From Candidatus Brachybacter algidus (lineage in GTDB: Bacteria > Bacteroidota > Bacteroidia > Chitinophagales > Saprospiraceae): a stretch of 64,000 nt of DNA. The notes beneath the pieces are model-generated. The model had not been told where the DNA came from and did not search any database. It saw nothing but the letters and a program-made list of their open reading frames with translations. Below, piece after piece: positions 56,901-64,000 of this stretch (positions are counted from its first letter, which is position 1; every line of letters starts with the position of its first letter). A program made the translations under genes and the position numbers. Where the stretch lies: contig JADJSK010000003.1 of assembly GCA_016711705.1 (NCBI GenBank), positions 62,001-126,000 of the forward strand. The letters are read 5' to 3'.

Positions 56901-57206
56901 CCACTGATCGGAACCCGCACCTGGGGAGGACTTGTGAAATCTTCTACTCATTATTCCTTTGTAGATGGTGGAGCTATGACGGCACCTGATAATGGAGTTT
57001 TTGATCCGATAAATAATAAATGGGTTGGAGAAAATATGGGTATTGCACCGGACATCGAGCAAAAGATCTCAGCTATCGCTGTGTCAAAGGGCAGAGACCT
57101 CCAACTTGAAAAGGCAGTGGAAGAAACGTTGAAGCTCTTGGAGAAGGAACCATTTCCTGATGTGAAGAGACCGGCTTATTCTACTCCGGCGAAAAGGGAG
57201 AATTAA
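53976..57206 (+). CDS. Tricorn-like S41 family peptidase
   Basis: A 1076-residue exported peptidase with signal peptide ending SVFSQG (about 1-26; ATG 53991 is an alternative start). About 30-550 are PD40/WD40-like propeller repeats (HFSPDGKWIAFSSNR, WSPDGKQIAWFSDKDG and others). A tricorn-type core and PDZ-like domain follow (about 670-880). The last part is the S41 protease domain with IDERFNGGGLLDDYMVD and the nucleophile Ser960 in NEMAGSGGDFFPW. The architecture matches tricorn protease relatives that degrade oligopeptides; here the enzyme should be periplasmic. No T9SS tail. It is followed by a long palindromic terminator. Confidence 0.93.
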   Translation: MPPQIMLKNLLFLCFSLFIQSSVFSQGTRLLRQPDISSTQIVFEYGGDIWTAQKNGGSSQRITSTAAVESNPHFSPDGKWIAFSSNRSGIAQVYVVASVGGAPTQLTWYPSAASARGFTPDGKEILFSSGRESAPTGYGRLWKVPVKGGPSELLPAPWGFDGRYAPDGKKLVIDRVSRWDSEWRHYRGGQNTPLQILDLKTLAEEDIPTDGSEDIHPIWLSNEIFFLSDRGFIMNVWSYDVSTKAVRQVTNFTNGDVKWLEGNGNELIIEQDGYLHIVDPIYGKTTQLNISVIGDFPWAETRLENVTDEIASASLSPTGKRILVEARGEIFTIPVENGDARNLTQSSGAADRRPIWSPDGKQIAWFSDKDGEGYAMYISDQEGTKAPKKISIGESKLAWEAAWSPDGKFIAFADNAVRVKVLEISNGKLLNIDVGGTNLERGSMGFTWSPDSKWLAYSKTESNSFRSIMVWNVDSKKVTSLSNPMADAISPAWDLNGRYLYFLASTNVALGSGWANTSSQQAQPTFGAYITLLRNDEPNPFPLKTDEEPDSTSIAKTKDSKDTIAASKNVRIDWNNLDTRIIAMPIPTGNYDGLLTGPKGSVLIISGSSLSKYVIADKKMEDLVKGGSQFAVSANAEKILFKSGPGWRVVSTAKPAGPGEGGVSMTLRMELNRIEEWTQIFSEAWRYQRDYFYDRNMHGRDWKEVWDQYAPLMPFIRHRADLTYMLDQLGGEVSVGHSFVFGGDFPALDTSRVGVLGADLIVADGFWKINRIYTAESWNPELTAPLSQPNLKIEQGNYILAVNGNDLKASDDPYQFLNGSADMQTVLLVNKKPSTNGAWTVIVKPLKNESALRQRAWVEDNRRKVDELSKGKLGYVWVPNTGGPGFNSFNRYYFSQQDKQGAVIDERFNGGGLLDDYMVDLMVRRLRAAITNEVPDGKPLRLPAGILGPKVLLINEMAGSGGDFFPWIFRQQKVGPLIGTRTWGGLVKSSTHYSFVDGGAMTAPDNGVFDPINNKWVGENMGIAPDIEQKISAIAVSKGRDLQLEKAVEETLKLLEKEPFPDVKRPAYSTPAKREN

Positions 57207-57263
57207 AATCGGAGATAGAAGTAAAAGAAAGGGTTAGGATTGAACCTTTCACCCTGCAACTGC

Positions 57264-57313
57264 TATGATTTAAATATAAATATCTCTTGAAAAGTATTTA
57301 TATTTAAATCATA
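57264..57313. terminator. Long hairpin, probable terminator
   Basis: TATGATTTAAATATAAATA and its exact complement (19-base arms) surround a 12-base loop. It lies 57 bases after the S41 peptidase stop and 23 bases before the next gene. Confidence 0.6.
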
Positions 57314-57336
57314 AAAGTTAATTTCTACTTCTGCAA

Positions 57337-58861
57337 ATGATTAAAACAATTTTCTTCGTCGTTTCCGTCGTATTTTTTATCCAAGTCGATGCTCAACAGG
57401 TTATCCATAACAGAAACCATCAAGTAATTTTTAACCTCAAGATTACCGATATTGACAATCCGGATTCAGTGGCTGTCATGTGGTTTTTACAACCTTATAT
57501 CGATGGTGTGACGGAGGATCATGTGGTTATGTTTCCACATAATCTTAATGATAAAGGGCTTTATCAACAAAGCATTTCTTTTCCGGATTCGATCATTGGT
57601 CGGACGATAGCTTATAGATATTTGGCCGCAAATGGTAAAACTGATTTTTGGCGACAAATAGTACTTGAGAAAAATGGAAATCAGAATATACTTGAAAGCT
57701 GGGGTTTTGTTGACGGTCTGGAAGGGAAAATAAGACCTACAAAAATGCTTTTTCCAACACCGAATTCACCGGCAGAAAATGATTTATTTGAAAAGCCCTA
57801 TGTCGGCATTACTACTGATGGGAAGGCAATTGATAATCTTTTCCCAATCATAAAAACGGGATTTTCAACTGCGCCAATCAAAAATGCGGTTGTGACTTTT
57901 ATCCAAACGCTAACAGAAGAACAAAAAACAAAGTCAATTTTTCCTATTGAATCGAAAGAGTGGAGAAGATGGCACAATATAGAATCCTGGCCAAGAGCAG
58001 GTCTTTGTTTGGAAGAAATGAATTCAAGACAAAAGAATTAGTTTTTAACTTATTGGCAGAAAGTCTTAGTTCCCGAGGTCTTCAAAAAGTAAAAGATATA
58101 ATGTCTATGGAAGCTTATCTGGCAGTTTTAGTACCGGAAGTGAAAGCCTTAGGCAGAGAAAAATATTGGTTTACATTTTACGGATCACCTTCAGATACTG
58201 AACCTTATGGATGGCAAATCGAGGGGCATCACATCGTAATTAATTATTTTGTATTAGGTGATCAGGTGGTCATGACGCCGATTTTTATGGGGTCCGAACC
58301 GAATTATATCGAATCCGGAGAAAATGAAGGTTTGCGCACATTCGTCGTAGAAGAAAAAAAAGGCCTCGACTTTTATAAATCTCTCACCAAAAAACAAAAA
58401 GTGGAAGCGACCATTTTGCACAAAAAGGAATATGACTTTAATCGTTCAGAGGCATTCAGAGACAATGAAATCATACCCATATCAGGAATTTCGGCTAGAA
58501 AATTATCTAAAAAACAACAAAAGCTCTATTAGAATTAATTGCTGAGTATGTAAATAACCTAAGGGAGGGTCAGGCAATAATTAAAATGGAAGAAGTTCAA
58601 CATTATTTAAAAGAAACAAATTTCTCCTGGGTTCAAGGAGATAATCCGGATGGTCCTTTTTATTATCGCATCCACAGTCCGGTTATTTTGATTGAATTTG
58701 ATCATCAAACTCCGGTGTTTATTTACGACCCTTCAAATCCTTATCCCGGTCCTGTCAAAAGCCATATTCACACGGTAGTTCGTACTCCGAATGGCAATGA
58801 TTATGGTAAGGACCTGTTGAGAGAGCATTTGGAAAAAGAGCATAAAAAGGATAATTATTAA
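57337..58861 (+). pseudogene. DUF3500 exported protein, two frameshifts
   Basis: Three frames (57337-58041, 57960-58532, 58586-58861) form one exported protein of about 508 residues with signal peptide ending QVDAQ. An N-terminal strand-rich region (about 20-120) precedes the DUF3500 domain. Its hallmarks are spread across the frames: WRRWHNIESWPRAGLCLEEM, then GWQIEGHHIVINYFVLGDQV, then FYYRIHSPVILIEFDHQ and HIHTVVRTPNGNDYGKDLL. Adding one A near 58035 (SRQKELVFNLL) and one near 58520 (KQQKALLELIAEYVNNL) joins them. Both breaks are short A runs, so sequencing error is likely. The family function is unknown; His and Glu conservation suggests a metal enzyme. Confidence 0.85.
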
Positions 58862-58995
58862 CTACCTCTTAAATTCTCGGATTACTAATTTATTAGGAAT
58901 AGCTTGAAGGTAAAATATAGCACAATAGCATTAAGTTTCCTGGAATTTGAACTGAGTTTTTTTGCTAGTCCTTTTAAAAAAATTAAATAACAATC

Positions 58996-60468
58996 ATGAA
59001 ACCTTTATTAATTATAGTTTTATTTTTATCTGTCTTTCAGTTGTCCGCTCAGAACAATTATTATACTCAAGGAAAAAGTAATCGTGTGGCTGCAGAATGG
59101 GAACCGGCATTAGGTACCATGATTGTATGGCCCTTAAGCATACCGTACAAATTAGTAGTTGAGTTGGCAAATGACAATCATCTTTATACATTGGTGCAGA
59201 ATGACTCCACAAAAGCAATTGCCTTAAAGTGGTACACAGCTTGGGGAATAGATCCATCAAAAAATACTTTTATTTACGCCCCGGCAGGCATTGATTCATG
59301 GTGGACAAGAGATTGGGGGCCAAGTGCCGTTTTTACACCGGATAAAAAAATGGAATTGGGTGATGGAAAATATACTTATTCTACACCGGTGTCTGATATT
59401 GGATGTGATGACAGTCTTGAATTTATTTATATGAATGCGGATAAAAAAATCATCAAAACCGAAACAGATGATAGTGCCAGTGTTTATGTAGGTGCTGCAT
59501 TACATACTGAAGTTTTAGATCTTCCTTTTGCAAATACCGGTGGTAATGTATTGACTGACGGATTGGGATCGGCTTTTTCCACGTGTATCTTGTTACAAGA
59601 AAATAAATTCAGAGGATTAAGTGACGACCAATTCTTCCAACTCAACAAAAATCTTTTGGGCCTGAATAATTACCACATAATTTCAAATTTTGAGAAAAGA
59701 AGCATTCAGCATATTGACTGTTTCATGAAAGTATTAGATGAGGAACGCATCCTTGTAGCAGAGCCACCGTCAGATCATCCGGAATATGCCATTTATCAAA
59801 ATATCGTTGACAATGAATTAGCAAAATTGAAAACACCTTATGGCCGCCCATATGAAATAATTAGAATTAAAACAGACCGATACAGTAAGGATCGACTGGC
59901 AGCTTACACCAATTCCCTCATACTAAATCAAACGATCTATGTTCCATTATTTCAGATATCTCAAGATAGTCTTGCACTTGAAAGATGGCGCGAGGTAATG
60001 CCGGGCTATACAGTTAAAGGTTTTTACTTTCTATTGGCACATGAACCTTTGGTGGATGCAAATGTGAAAGACCATTATAAAATATACGGATGGAATAGTG
60101 GCGATGCCCTTCATTGCAGAACAAGAGCAGTATGGGATCCTCAAATGATTTTTATTACAACAAAAAGAATTAAGAACATAGTTGATAGTAAACATAAAAA
60201 TCATGTGTATTCAACAATTATTGATTATAGTGGAAAAGGACTTGATTTAAAGAAAACGATGCTCTTTTGGCGCGTATCAGGTCAGAAAGGCTGGAATCAA
60301 ATCGCATTAAAACAAACAGATGCTGTCGATCATTTTTCTGTAGAAATACCATTTCACAAATCAGGGTGCACAATTGAATATTATATATCAGCTGTTTCGA
60401 AATCCGGGCAAAAAGAAACAGCACCTCGGACGGCACCGGGTGGATTGTTTAATTTTTTTATACAATAA
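58996..60468 (+). CDS. Agmatine deiminase / PPAD family protein
   Basis: A 490-residue exported protein (signal ending LSAQ, about 1-18) of the agmatine deiminase/Porphyromonas-type peptidyl-arginine deiminase family. Guanidino-group hydrolysis residues are in place: WWTRDWGPSAVF (about 96-107), NTGGNVLTDG (about 182-191), QHIDCFMKVLDEERILVAE (His and Asp) and GDALHCRTRAVWD with Cys374. The deiminase part ends near 390. An extra C-terminal domain of about 100 residues, Ig-like, is longer than in cytosolic agmatine deiminases and fits an extracellular enzyme. No T9SS tail is recognised, so it may stay in the periplasm. Whether it acts on agmatine or on peptidyl-arginine is unknown. Confidence 0.9.
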   Translation: MKPLLIIVLFLSVFQLSAQNNYYTQGKSNRVAAEWEPALGTMIVWPLSIPYKLVVELANDNHLYTLVQNDSTKAIALKWYTAWGIDPSKNTFIYAPAGIDSWWTRDWGPSAVFTPDKKMELGDGKYTYSTPVSDIGCDDSLEFIYMNADKKIIKTETDDSASVYVGAALHTEVLDLPFANTGGNVLTDGLGSAFSTCILLQENKFRGLSDDQFFQLNKNLLGLNNYHIISNFEKRSIQHIDCFMKVLDEERILVAEPPSDHPEYAIYQNIVDNELAKLKTPYGRPYEIIRIKTDRYSKDRLAAYTNSLILNQTIYVPLFQISQDSLALERWREVMPGYTVKGFYFLLAHEPLVDANVKDHYKIYGWNSGDALHCRTRAVWDPQMIFITTKRIKNIVDSKHKNHVYSTIIDYSGKGLDLKKTMLFWRVSGQKGWNQIALKQTDAVDHFSVEIPFHKSGCTIEYYISAVSKSGQKETAPRTAPGGLFNFFIQ

Positions 60469-60576
60469 TAATAAATGCTATTTAGGAATTAAGATTCTCA
60501 AACTTAGTCTTTTAATTGACTAAGTTTTGCATGTTTTATACTTACGAGAAAATGTATTTTTTTTCATCGCAAAAAC

Positions 60577-60584
60577 TATCTTTG
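60577..60584 (+). promoter_or_regulatory. Candidate Bacteroidota -7 box before the CotH gene
   Basis: TATCTTTG fits TANNTTTG and lies 21 bases before ATG 60606, which argues against the longer frame opening at 60516. Confidence 0.4.
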
Positions 60585-60605
60585 ACGAACGAAAAAAAAA
60601 GAAAC

Positions 60606-62939
60606 ATGTATATCAGGCTTAAATGTATTATCGTCCTTGTCTTTCTAAGTGCCTCATATGCAAATTCCCAATGTTGCACCTACACATTAGTCATGCACGA
60701 CTCATATGGTGATGGTTGGAACGGAGGCAGTCTAGAAGTGTATATTAATAATGTTTCGATTGGAGAATTTAAGGCAGAGAACTTTGTAAGTTCAGATACA
60801 TTTACAGTTTGTAATGATGCATCAATCAGCTTTTTTTATAAGGGGGGAATGTATGAAAATGAAAATTCCTATCAATTATACGATCCTTCATGGAATCTTG
60901 TTTTTGCTGCCGGGCCGAATCCTCAAACAGGCAGCATATCATTGCCATCTGGTAATTGCTCAGGTATAACAGTTCCTGGTAATAATGCTTGCACAGCCAT
61001 TGCAATTGATACTGGTGAATGTCTTATTAAGGATAACATTGGATTTATAGGTTCCGGATTAAACCCTGATTGCGCTGGATATAAAGGCGGTGATATTTGG
61101 TTTAAAACAGAGGTTCCTCCTTCGGGAAATGTTGGTTTTGAAACTGACAACGGCAGCTTGAATGATACTGGGATAGCTGTTTGGTCAGGTAGTTCATGCA
61201 CCGATCTTCGATTACTGGGATGTGATGATGACGGTGGAAATGGTAGCTTTTCTTTTCTTAATGTATATGATTTATTGCCGGATCAAACACTTTACATTCA
61301 GGTTTTTGGATACGATGGCAGCAGTGGCAATTTTGAACTTTGTGTTGAAGATTTGGGTGTTGTTTCTCTCGACAGCTCTGAACTGCCTATCGTAATGATT
61401 AATACATTGGGGCAGACAATAGTGGAAGACACTAAAATAAATTGCTTAATGGAAGTTAAGTATAATGGAGTAGGCAATATTACTTATTTGACAGACAATG
61501 CCAATGTCTACGATGGAAATATTGGAATTGAAATACGGGGAGCAACTTCAGCCGGTTATCCACAACGCCCATATGGTATCGAAACTCAAGATGAAGTTGG
61601 AGAGAATAAGAATGTATCTCTTTTAGGAATGCCTGCTGAAAATGATTGGGTGTTGTTATCCAACTTTAATGATCTTTCCTTAATAAGGAATCCTCTGGCA
61701 TATCATCTATTTGGGGCGATGGGCAATTATAGTGTAAGGACAAGTCTTTGTGAAGTACTAATTGACAGTTCGTATAAGGGAATTTATGTATTTGGAGAGA
61801 AAATTAAACGTGATAAAAACAGAGTTAATATAGCCAACTTAACTGAAGCGGATATTTCTGGAGATGATCTTACAGGTGGTTATATTCTTCAACAAAATCA
61901 CTGGAATGCAGACAATAGTTTTCAATCCAACTATTCCCCTATTGATCATCCAGGATTTGATATCCATTTTTTATACCAGGATCCAAAACCGGAGAATCTT
62001 TTGCCAATTCAAAAGGCTTATATAGCATCCTATGTGGATAGTTTGGAGGCAGCACTTTATAGTTCAAACTTTACAGATACCACAAATGGATACAGAAAGT
62101 ACATGGATGTAAAATCTTTTATTGATTATTTTCTTGTGAATGAATTGTCGCGAAATGGAGATGGATTTAAGAAGAGTGTTTTTTATAACAAAGACAAAAA
62201 TTCAAAAGGAGGGAAGTTAAAAGCTGGCCCTGTATGGGATTTTGACTGGGCATGGAAAAATATTGGTGGATGTACTTCAGAAAACTTAGACGGTTCAGGC
62301 TGGGCGCATTATGTCAATGACTGCTCTCCGGATAATTATTCTACTGGTTGGTATATCCGTTTACTTCAGGATACATCATTTAGCAATGAATTGCGTTGCA
62401 CCTATGAAAATTACAGGCAAACAATTTTAGATACCTCTTATATTTTCTCATATATAGATAGTGTCAAGAATCTAGTGCAAAACGCTCAGGCACGTCATTT
62501 TAAAAAATGGCCAATACTTGGTAAGAGTGGACCTGCCCCAGAAATCGGGGACATAGCCACCACGTATGATGGAGTGCTGGATACTTTGAAGGGCTGGATT
62601 AGTTTGCGACTAGATTGGCTTGATAAGAATATTCCCGGGCTCTGCAAACCTGCTGTTAGCGGATCAAATCATCATGAATTTTCTGAAATACTTCAATGTT
62701 TTCCTAATCCCGCCTCTGACTTTGTTCAGATTGAATATACATTGTCAGCACCTATGAAAGTTAAGGTGAGTATGCATAATTATTTAGGTAATTCAGTTGC
62801 ATCTGTAAAAGGGGAAATGCAGGATAGTGGAAGCCATGCGCTCAAATTTGATATTCGCAATTTTTCACCAGGGATTTATATTATTCGATTTGAATCTGGT
62901 TCAAATATTAAATATAAAAGGTTAGTAATCGTAAAATAG
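60606..62939 (+). CDS. CotH kinase family protein, T9SS-secreted
   Basis: A secreted protein of about 777 residues. ATG 60606 is chosen because it begins the signal peptide (MYIRLKCIIVLVFLSASYAN) and follows a -7 box. The first module contains DSYGDGWNGGSLEVYINN (about 24-41) and recurs in many Bacteroidota secreted proteins. The middle (about 270-650) is CotH-like: IGIEIRGATSAGYPQRPYGI, KIKRDKNRVNIANL and GPVWDFDWAWKN, the last resembling the DFD-like metal motif. The C-terminus is a type A sorting domain (CFPNPASDFVQIEYTLSAP to YKRLVIVK). CotH proteins are atypical protein kinases; the target is unknown. Confidence 0.9.
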   Translation: MYIRLKCIIVLVFLSASYANSQCCTYTLVMHDSYGDGWNGGSLEVYINNVSIGEFKAENFVSSDTFTVCNDASISFFYKGGMYENENSYQLYDPSWNLVFAAGPNPQTGSISLPSGNCSGITVPGNNACTAIAIDTGECLIKDNIGFIGSGLNPDCAGYKGGDIWFKTEVPPSGNVGFETDNGSLNDTGIAVWSGSSCTDLRLLGCDDDGGNGSFSFLNVYDLLPDQTLYIQVFGYDGSSGNFELCVEDLGVVSLDSSELPIVMINTLGQTIVEDTKINCLMEVKYNGVGNITYLTDNANVYDGNIGIEIRGATSAGYPQRPYGIETQDEVGENKNVSLLGMPAENDWVLLSNFNDLSLIRNPLAYHLFGAMGNYSVRTSLCEVLIDSSYKGIYVFGEKIKRDKNRVNIANLTEADISGDDLTGGYILQQNHWNADNSFQSNYSPIDHPGFDIHFLYQDPKPENLLPIQKAYIASYVDSLEAALYSSNFTDTTNGYRKYMDVKSFIDYFLVNELSRNGDGFKKSVFYNKDKNSKGGKLKAGPVWDFDWAWKNIGGCTSENLDGSGWAHYVNDCSPDNYSTGWYIRLLQDTSFSNELRCTYENYRQTILDTSYIFSYIDSVKNLVQNAQARHFKKWPILGKSGPAPEIGDIATTYDGVLDTLKGWISLRLDWLDKNIPGLCKPAVSGSNHHEFSEILQCFPNPASDFVQIEYTLSAPMKVKVSMHNYLGNSVASVKGEMQDSGSHALKFDIRNFSPGIYIIRFESGSNIKYKRLVIVK

Positions 62940-63385
62940 ATTCTTTAATTGAATATTTTAGCCATTTGAATACTTTAAATTGATTAAATTGATTAAATTG
63001 ATTGTTTGCCCACTATCAAAATTGAGAAGATGGGTAAATTAATAGCCATTCTTTTTATGAAAGAATGGAATCCTCGTGCGTCTATTAATTCAAGTGCTCA
63101 TAATATAGCTAAGATCAATAACGTAGTCTTAAATAGTAGCATCCAGCGTCTAAGATAAGTAGGTATCCACAATAAAAATTTATGTATCGAATATTTGATA
63201 TATAAAATACATTGTATAGTAAATGAATATACATATGTAATTATATATATGTCCCTAAAGTATTATTTATAATAAATCTAAAAACTAGTTTTCATATATT
63301 TAGGACAAATATGTCCTTAATTGTAAATCAATTAGGTTGACTGTATTTTCAGTTTTATATTTTATCCATTTTAAATTTATGTTAC
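62940..63385. other. Intergenic region before the peroxidase gene
   Basis: About 445 AT-rich bases without a gene. It holds three 9-base units of TTAAATTGA (62975-63004), a hairpin CCATTCTTT/AAAGAATGG (63046-63068) that may terminate the CotH transcript, and a small palindrome AGGACA-AATA-TGTCCT (63302-63317), which could be an operator. Confidence 0.6.
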
Positions 63386-64000
63386 ATGAAGTTTTTAGCA
63401 AATTACATAGTCATGGTGGCGATTATCTTATGGATAATTCCATCTTATGCCCAGTTAAATCGTACTATTGATGGCAAGGGCAACAATCTTCTCCATCAAG
63501 AGTGGGGGACGACGGGTTCAAATGAATTAGAATACGGTACCATCGGTTTTGGTGACGGCTATTCTTCACCGGCGGGTTCTGACAGACCTAACGCCCGTTA
63601 CATCAGCAATATGCTTAATGTTCAAAATACACTTGAAAACGATCCACGTAATCTTAGTGCTTACTGCTGGGTTTGGGGCCAATTTATTGATCACGATATC
63701 ACTCTTGTTACAGACAATCCTAATGAAGGTTTGGCAATTTCCATACCTAAAGGTGATGTTTATTTCGATCCACAGGCCACAGGCACTGCCAAAATGAATA
63801 TATTACGCAATCTATTTGATCCTAACACGGGAACTGATCCTAGCAATCCAAGAAAGTATATCAACCATATAACATCTTTTGTAGATGCCTCGACTATATA
63901 TGGATCAGATGAGTCACGTGCCAAATGGTTAAGAACATTCATAGGAGGTAAAATCAAAGTATCAAGTGGTAATCTTCTTCCATGGAACACCATTACCGGC
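63386..64000 (+). CDS. Animal-type heme peroxidase (partial, runs off window)
   Basis: The frame from ATG 63386 stays open to the window end (205 codons seen). It has a signal peptide ending IPSYAQ (about 1-23), then RTIDGKGNNLLHQEWGTTG and the peroxidase core WVWGQFIDHDITLV with the distal His and the calcium-site Asp (about residue 96 onward). It continues through NHITSFVDASTIYGSDESRAKWLRTF. This is the animal haem peroxidase superfamily (peroxidasin/linoleate diol synthase group), found in scattered bacteria as large secreted proteins. The C-terminus lies outside the window. It may carry a T9SS tail like its neighbour. Confidence 0.88.
   Translation, partial: MKFLANYIVMVAIILWIIPSYAQLNRTIDGKGNNLLHQEWGTTGSNELEYGTIGFGDGYSSPAGSDRPNARYISNMLNVQNTLENDPRNLSAYCWVWGQFIDHDITLVTDNPNEGLAISIPKGDVYFDPQATGTAKMNILRNLFDPNTGTDPSNPRKYINHITSFVDASTIYGSDESRAKWLRTFIGGKIKVSSGNLLPWNTITG

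Overview
The window reads as a chromosomal piece of an AT-rich Bacteroidota genome, most likely a Saprospiria/Chitinophagia-like lineage; this placement is an inference. It rests on type IX secretion (T9SS) C-terminal sorting tails on several exported proteins, a DUF4271-hemD pair, TANNTTTG-type -7 promoter boxes, few Shine-Dalgarno sequences, and families typical of the phylum (DUF1573, DUF6132, DUF547, DUF3500). No rRNA, tRNA or CRISPR was found. The intergenic DNA is rich in short tandem repeats (mostly 7-bp units), palindromes and small dispersed elements.

Layout. 0-16 kb is mostly housekeeping: DUF1573 lipoprotein-like protein with a repeated terminator, tatC, a BioD/DRTGG-like P-loop protein, two T9SS-tailed ORFs (one a remnant), DUF4271 and hemD, a CoA-type Nudix hydrolase, an M29 aminopeptidase, a Wzz/Wzy-like polysaccharide pair and the replicative helicase dnaB. 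16.6-20.3 kb is full-length cobalamin-dependent metH. 20.9-28.0 kb is a type I restriction island in the order HTH controller - hsdM - hsdS - prrC-like anticodon nuclease - hsdR. This is the arrangement of the E. coli prr locus, in which the tRNA nuclease is a second line of defence that is set off when a phage disables the restriction enzyme. 28.4-32.1 kb is accessory: a broken lipoprotein hydrolase, a His-rich helical lipoprotein, a UPF0175/DUF3368 toxin-antitoxin pair and a methyltransferase.

32.5-38.2 kb is a complete nitric oxide reductase locus (norC, norB, norQ, norD, norE-like, subunit IV-like), followed by a di-heme cytochrome c. It suggests respiratory NO reduction to N2O, or NO detoxification. 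40.4-44.3 kb is a sulfur or persulfide-handling operon on the minus strand (CstB-like persulfide dioxygenase-sulfurtransferase, DUF6132, two rhodaneses, a small membrane protein). It has its own Crp/Fnr-type regulator, which carries three cysteines in its sensor domain. 44.6-49.5 kb holds a class V aminotransferase and a three-gene MacA/MacB-like ABC export operon. 49.6-53.8 kb holds DUF547, a chimeric gene remnant, a DbpA-type RNA helicase, a HigB/HigA-like toxin-antitoxin pair and an exported protein of unknown role. 54-64 kb is a run of exported enzymes: tricorn-like S41 peptidase, DUF3500 protein, agmatine-deiminase family protein, T9SS-tailed CotH protein, and an animal-type heme peroxidase that runs off the window end.

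A window-wide feature is that six genes (DUF4271, dnaB, a lipoprotein hydrolase, hsdR, norD, DUF3500) are broken by eleven single-base indels, at least ten of them in homopolymer runs. Because dnaB is essential, most are probably long-read sequencing errors rather than real pseudogenes. The clustering of five in hsdR, next to the prrC-like nuclease, still deserves a check on raw reads.
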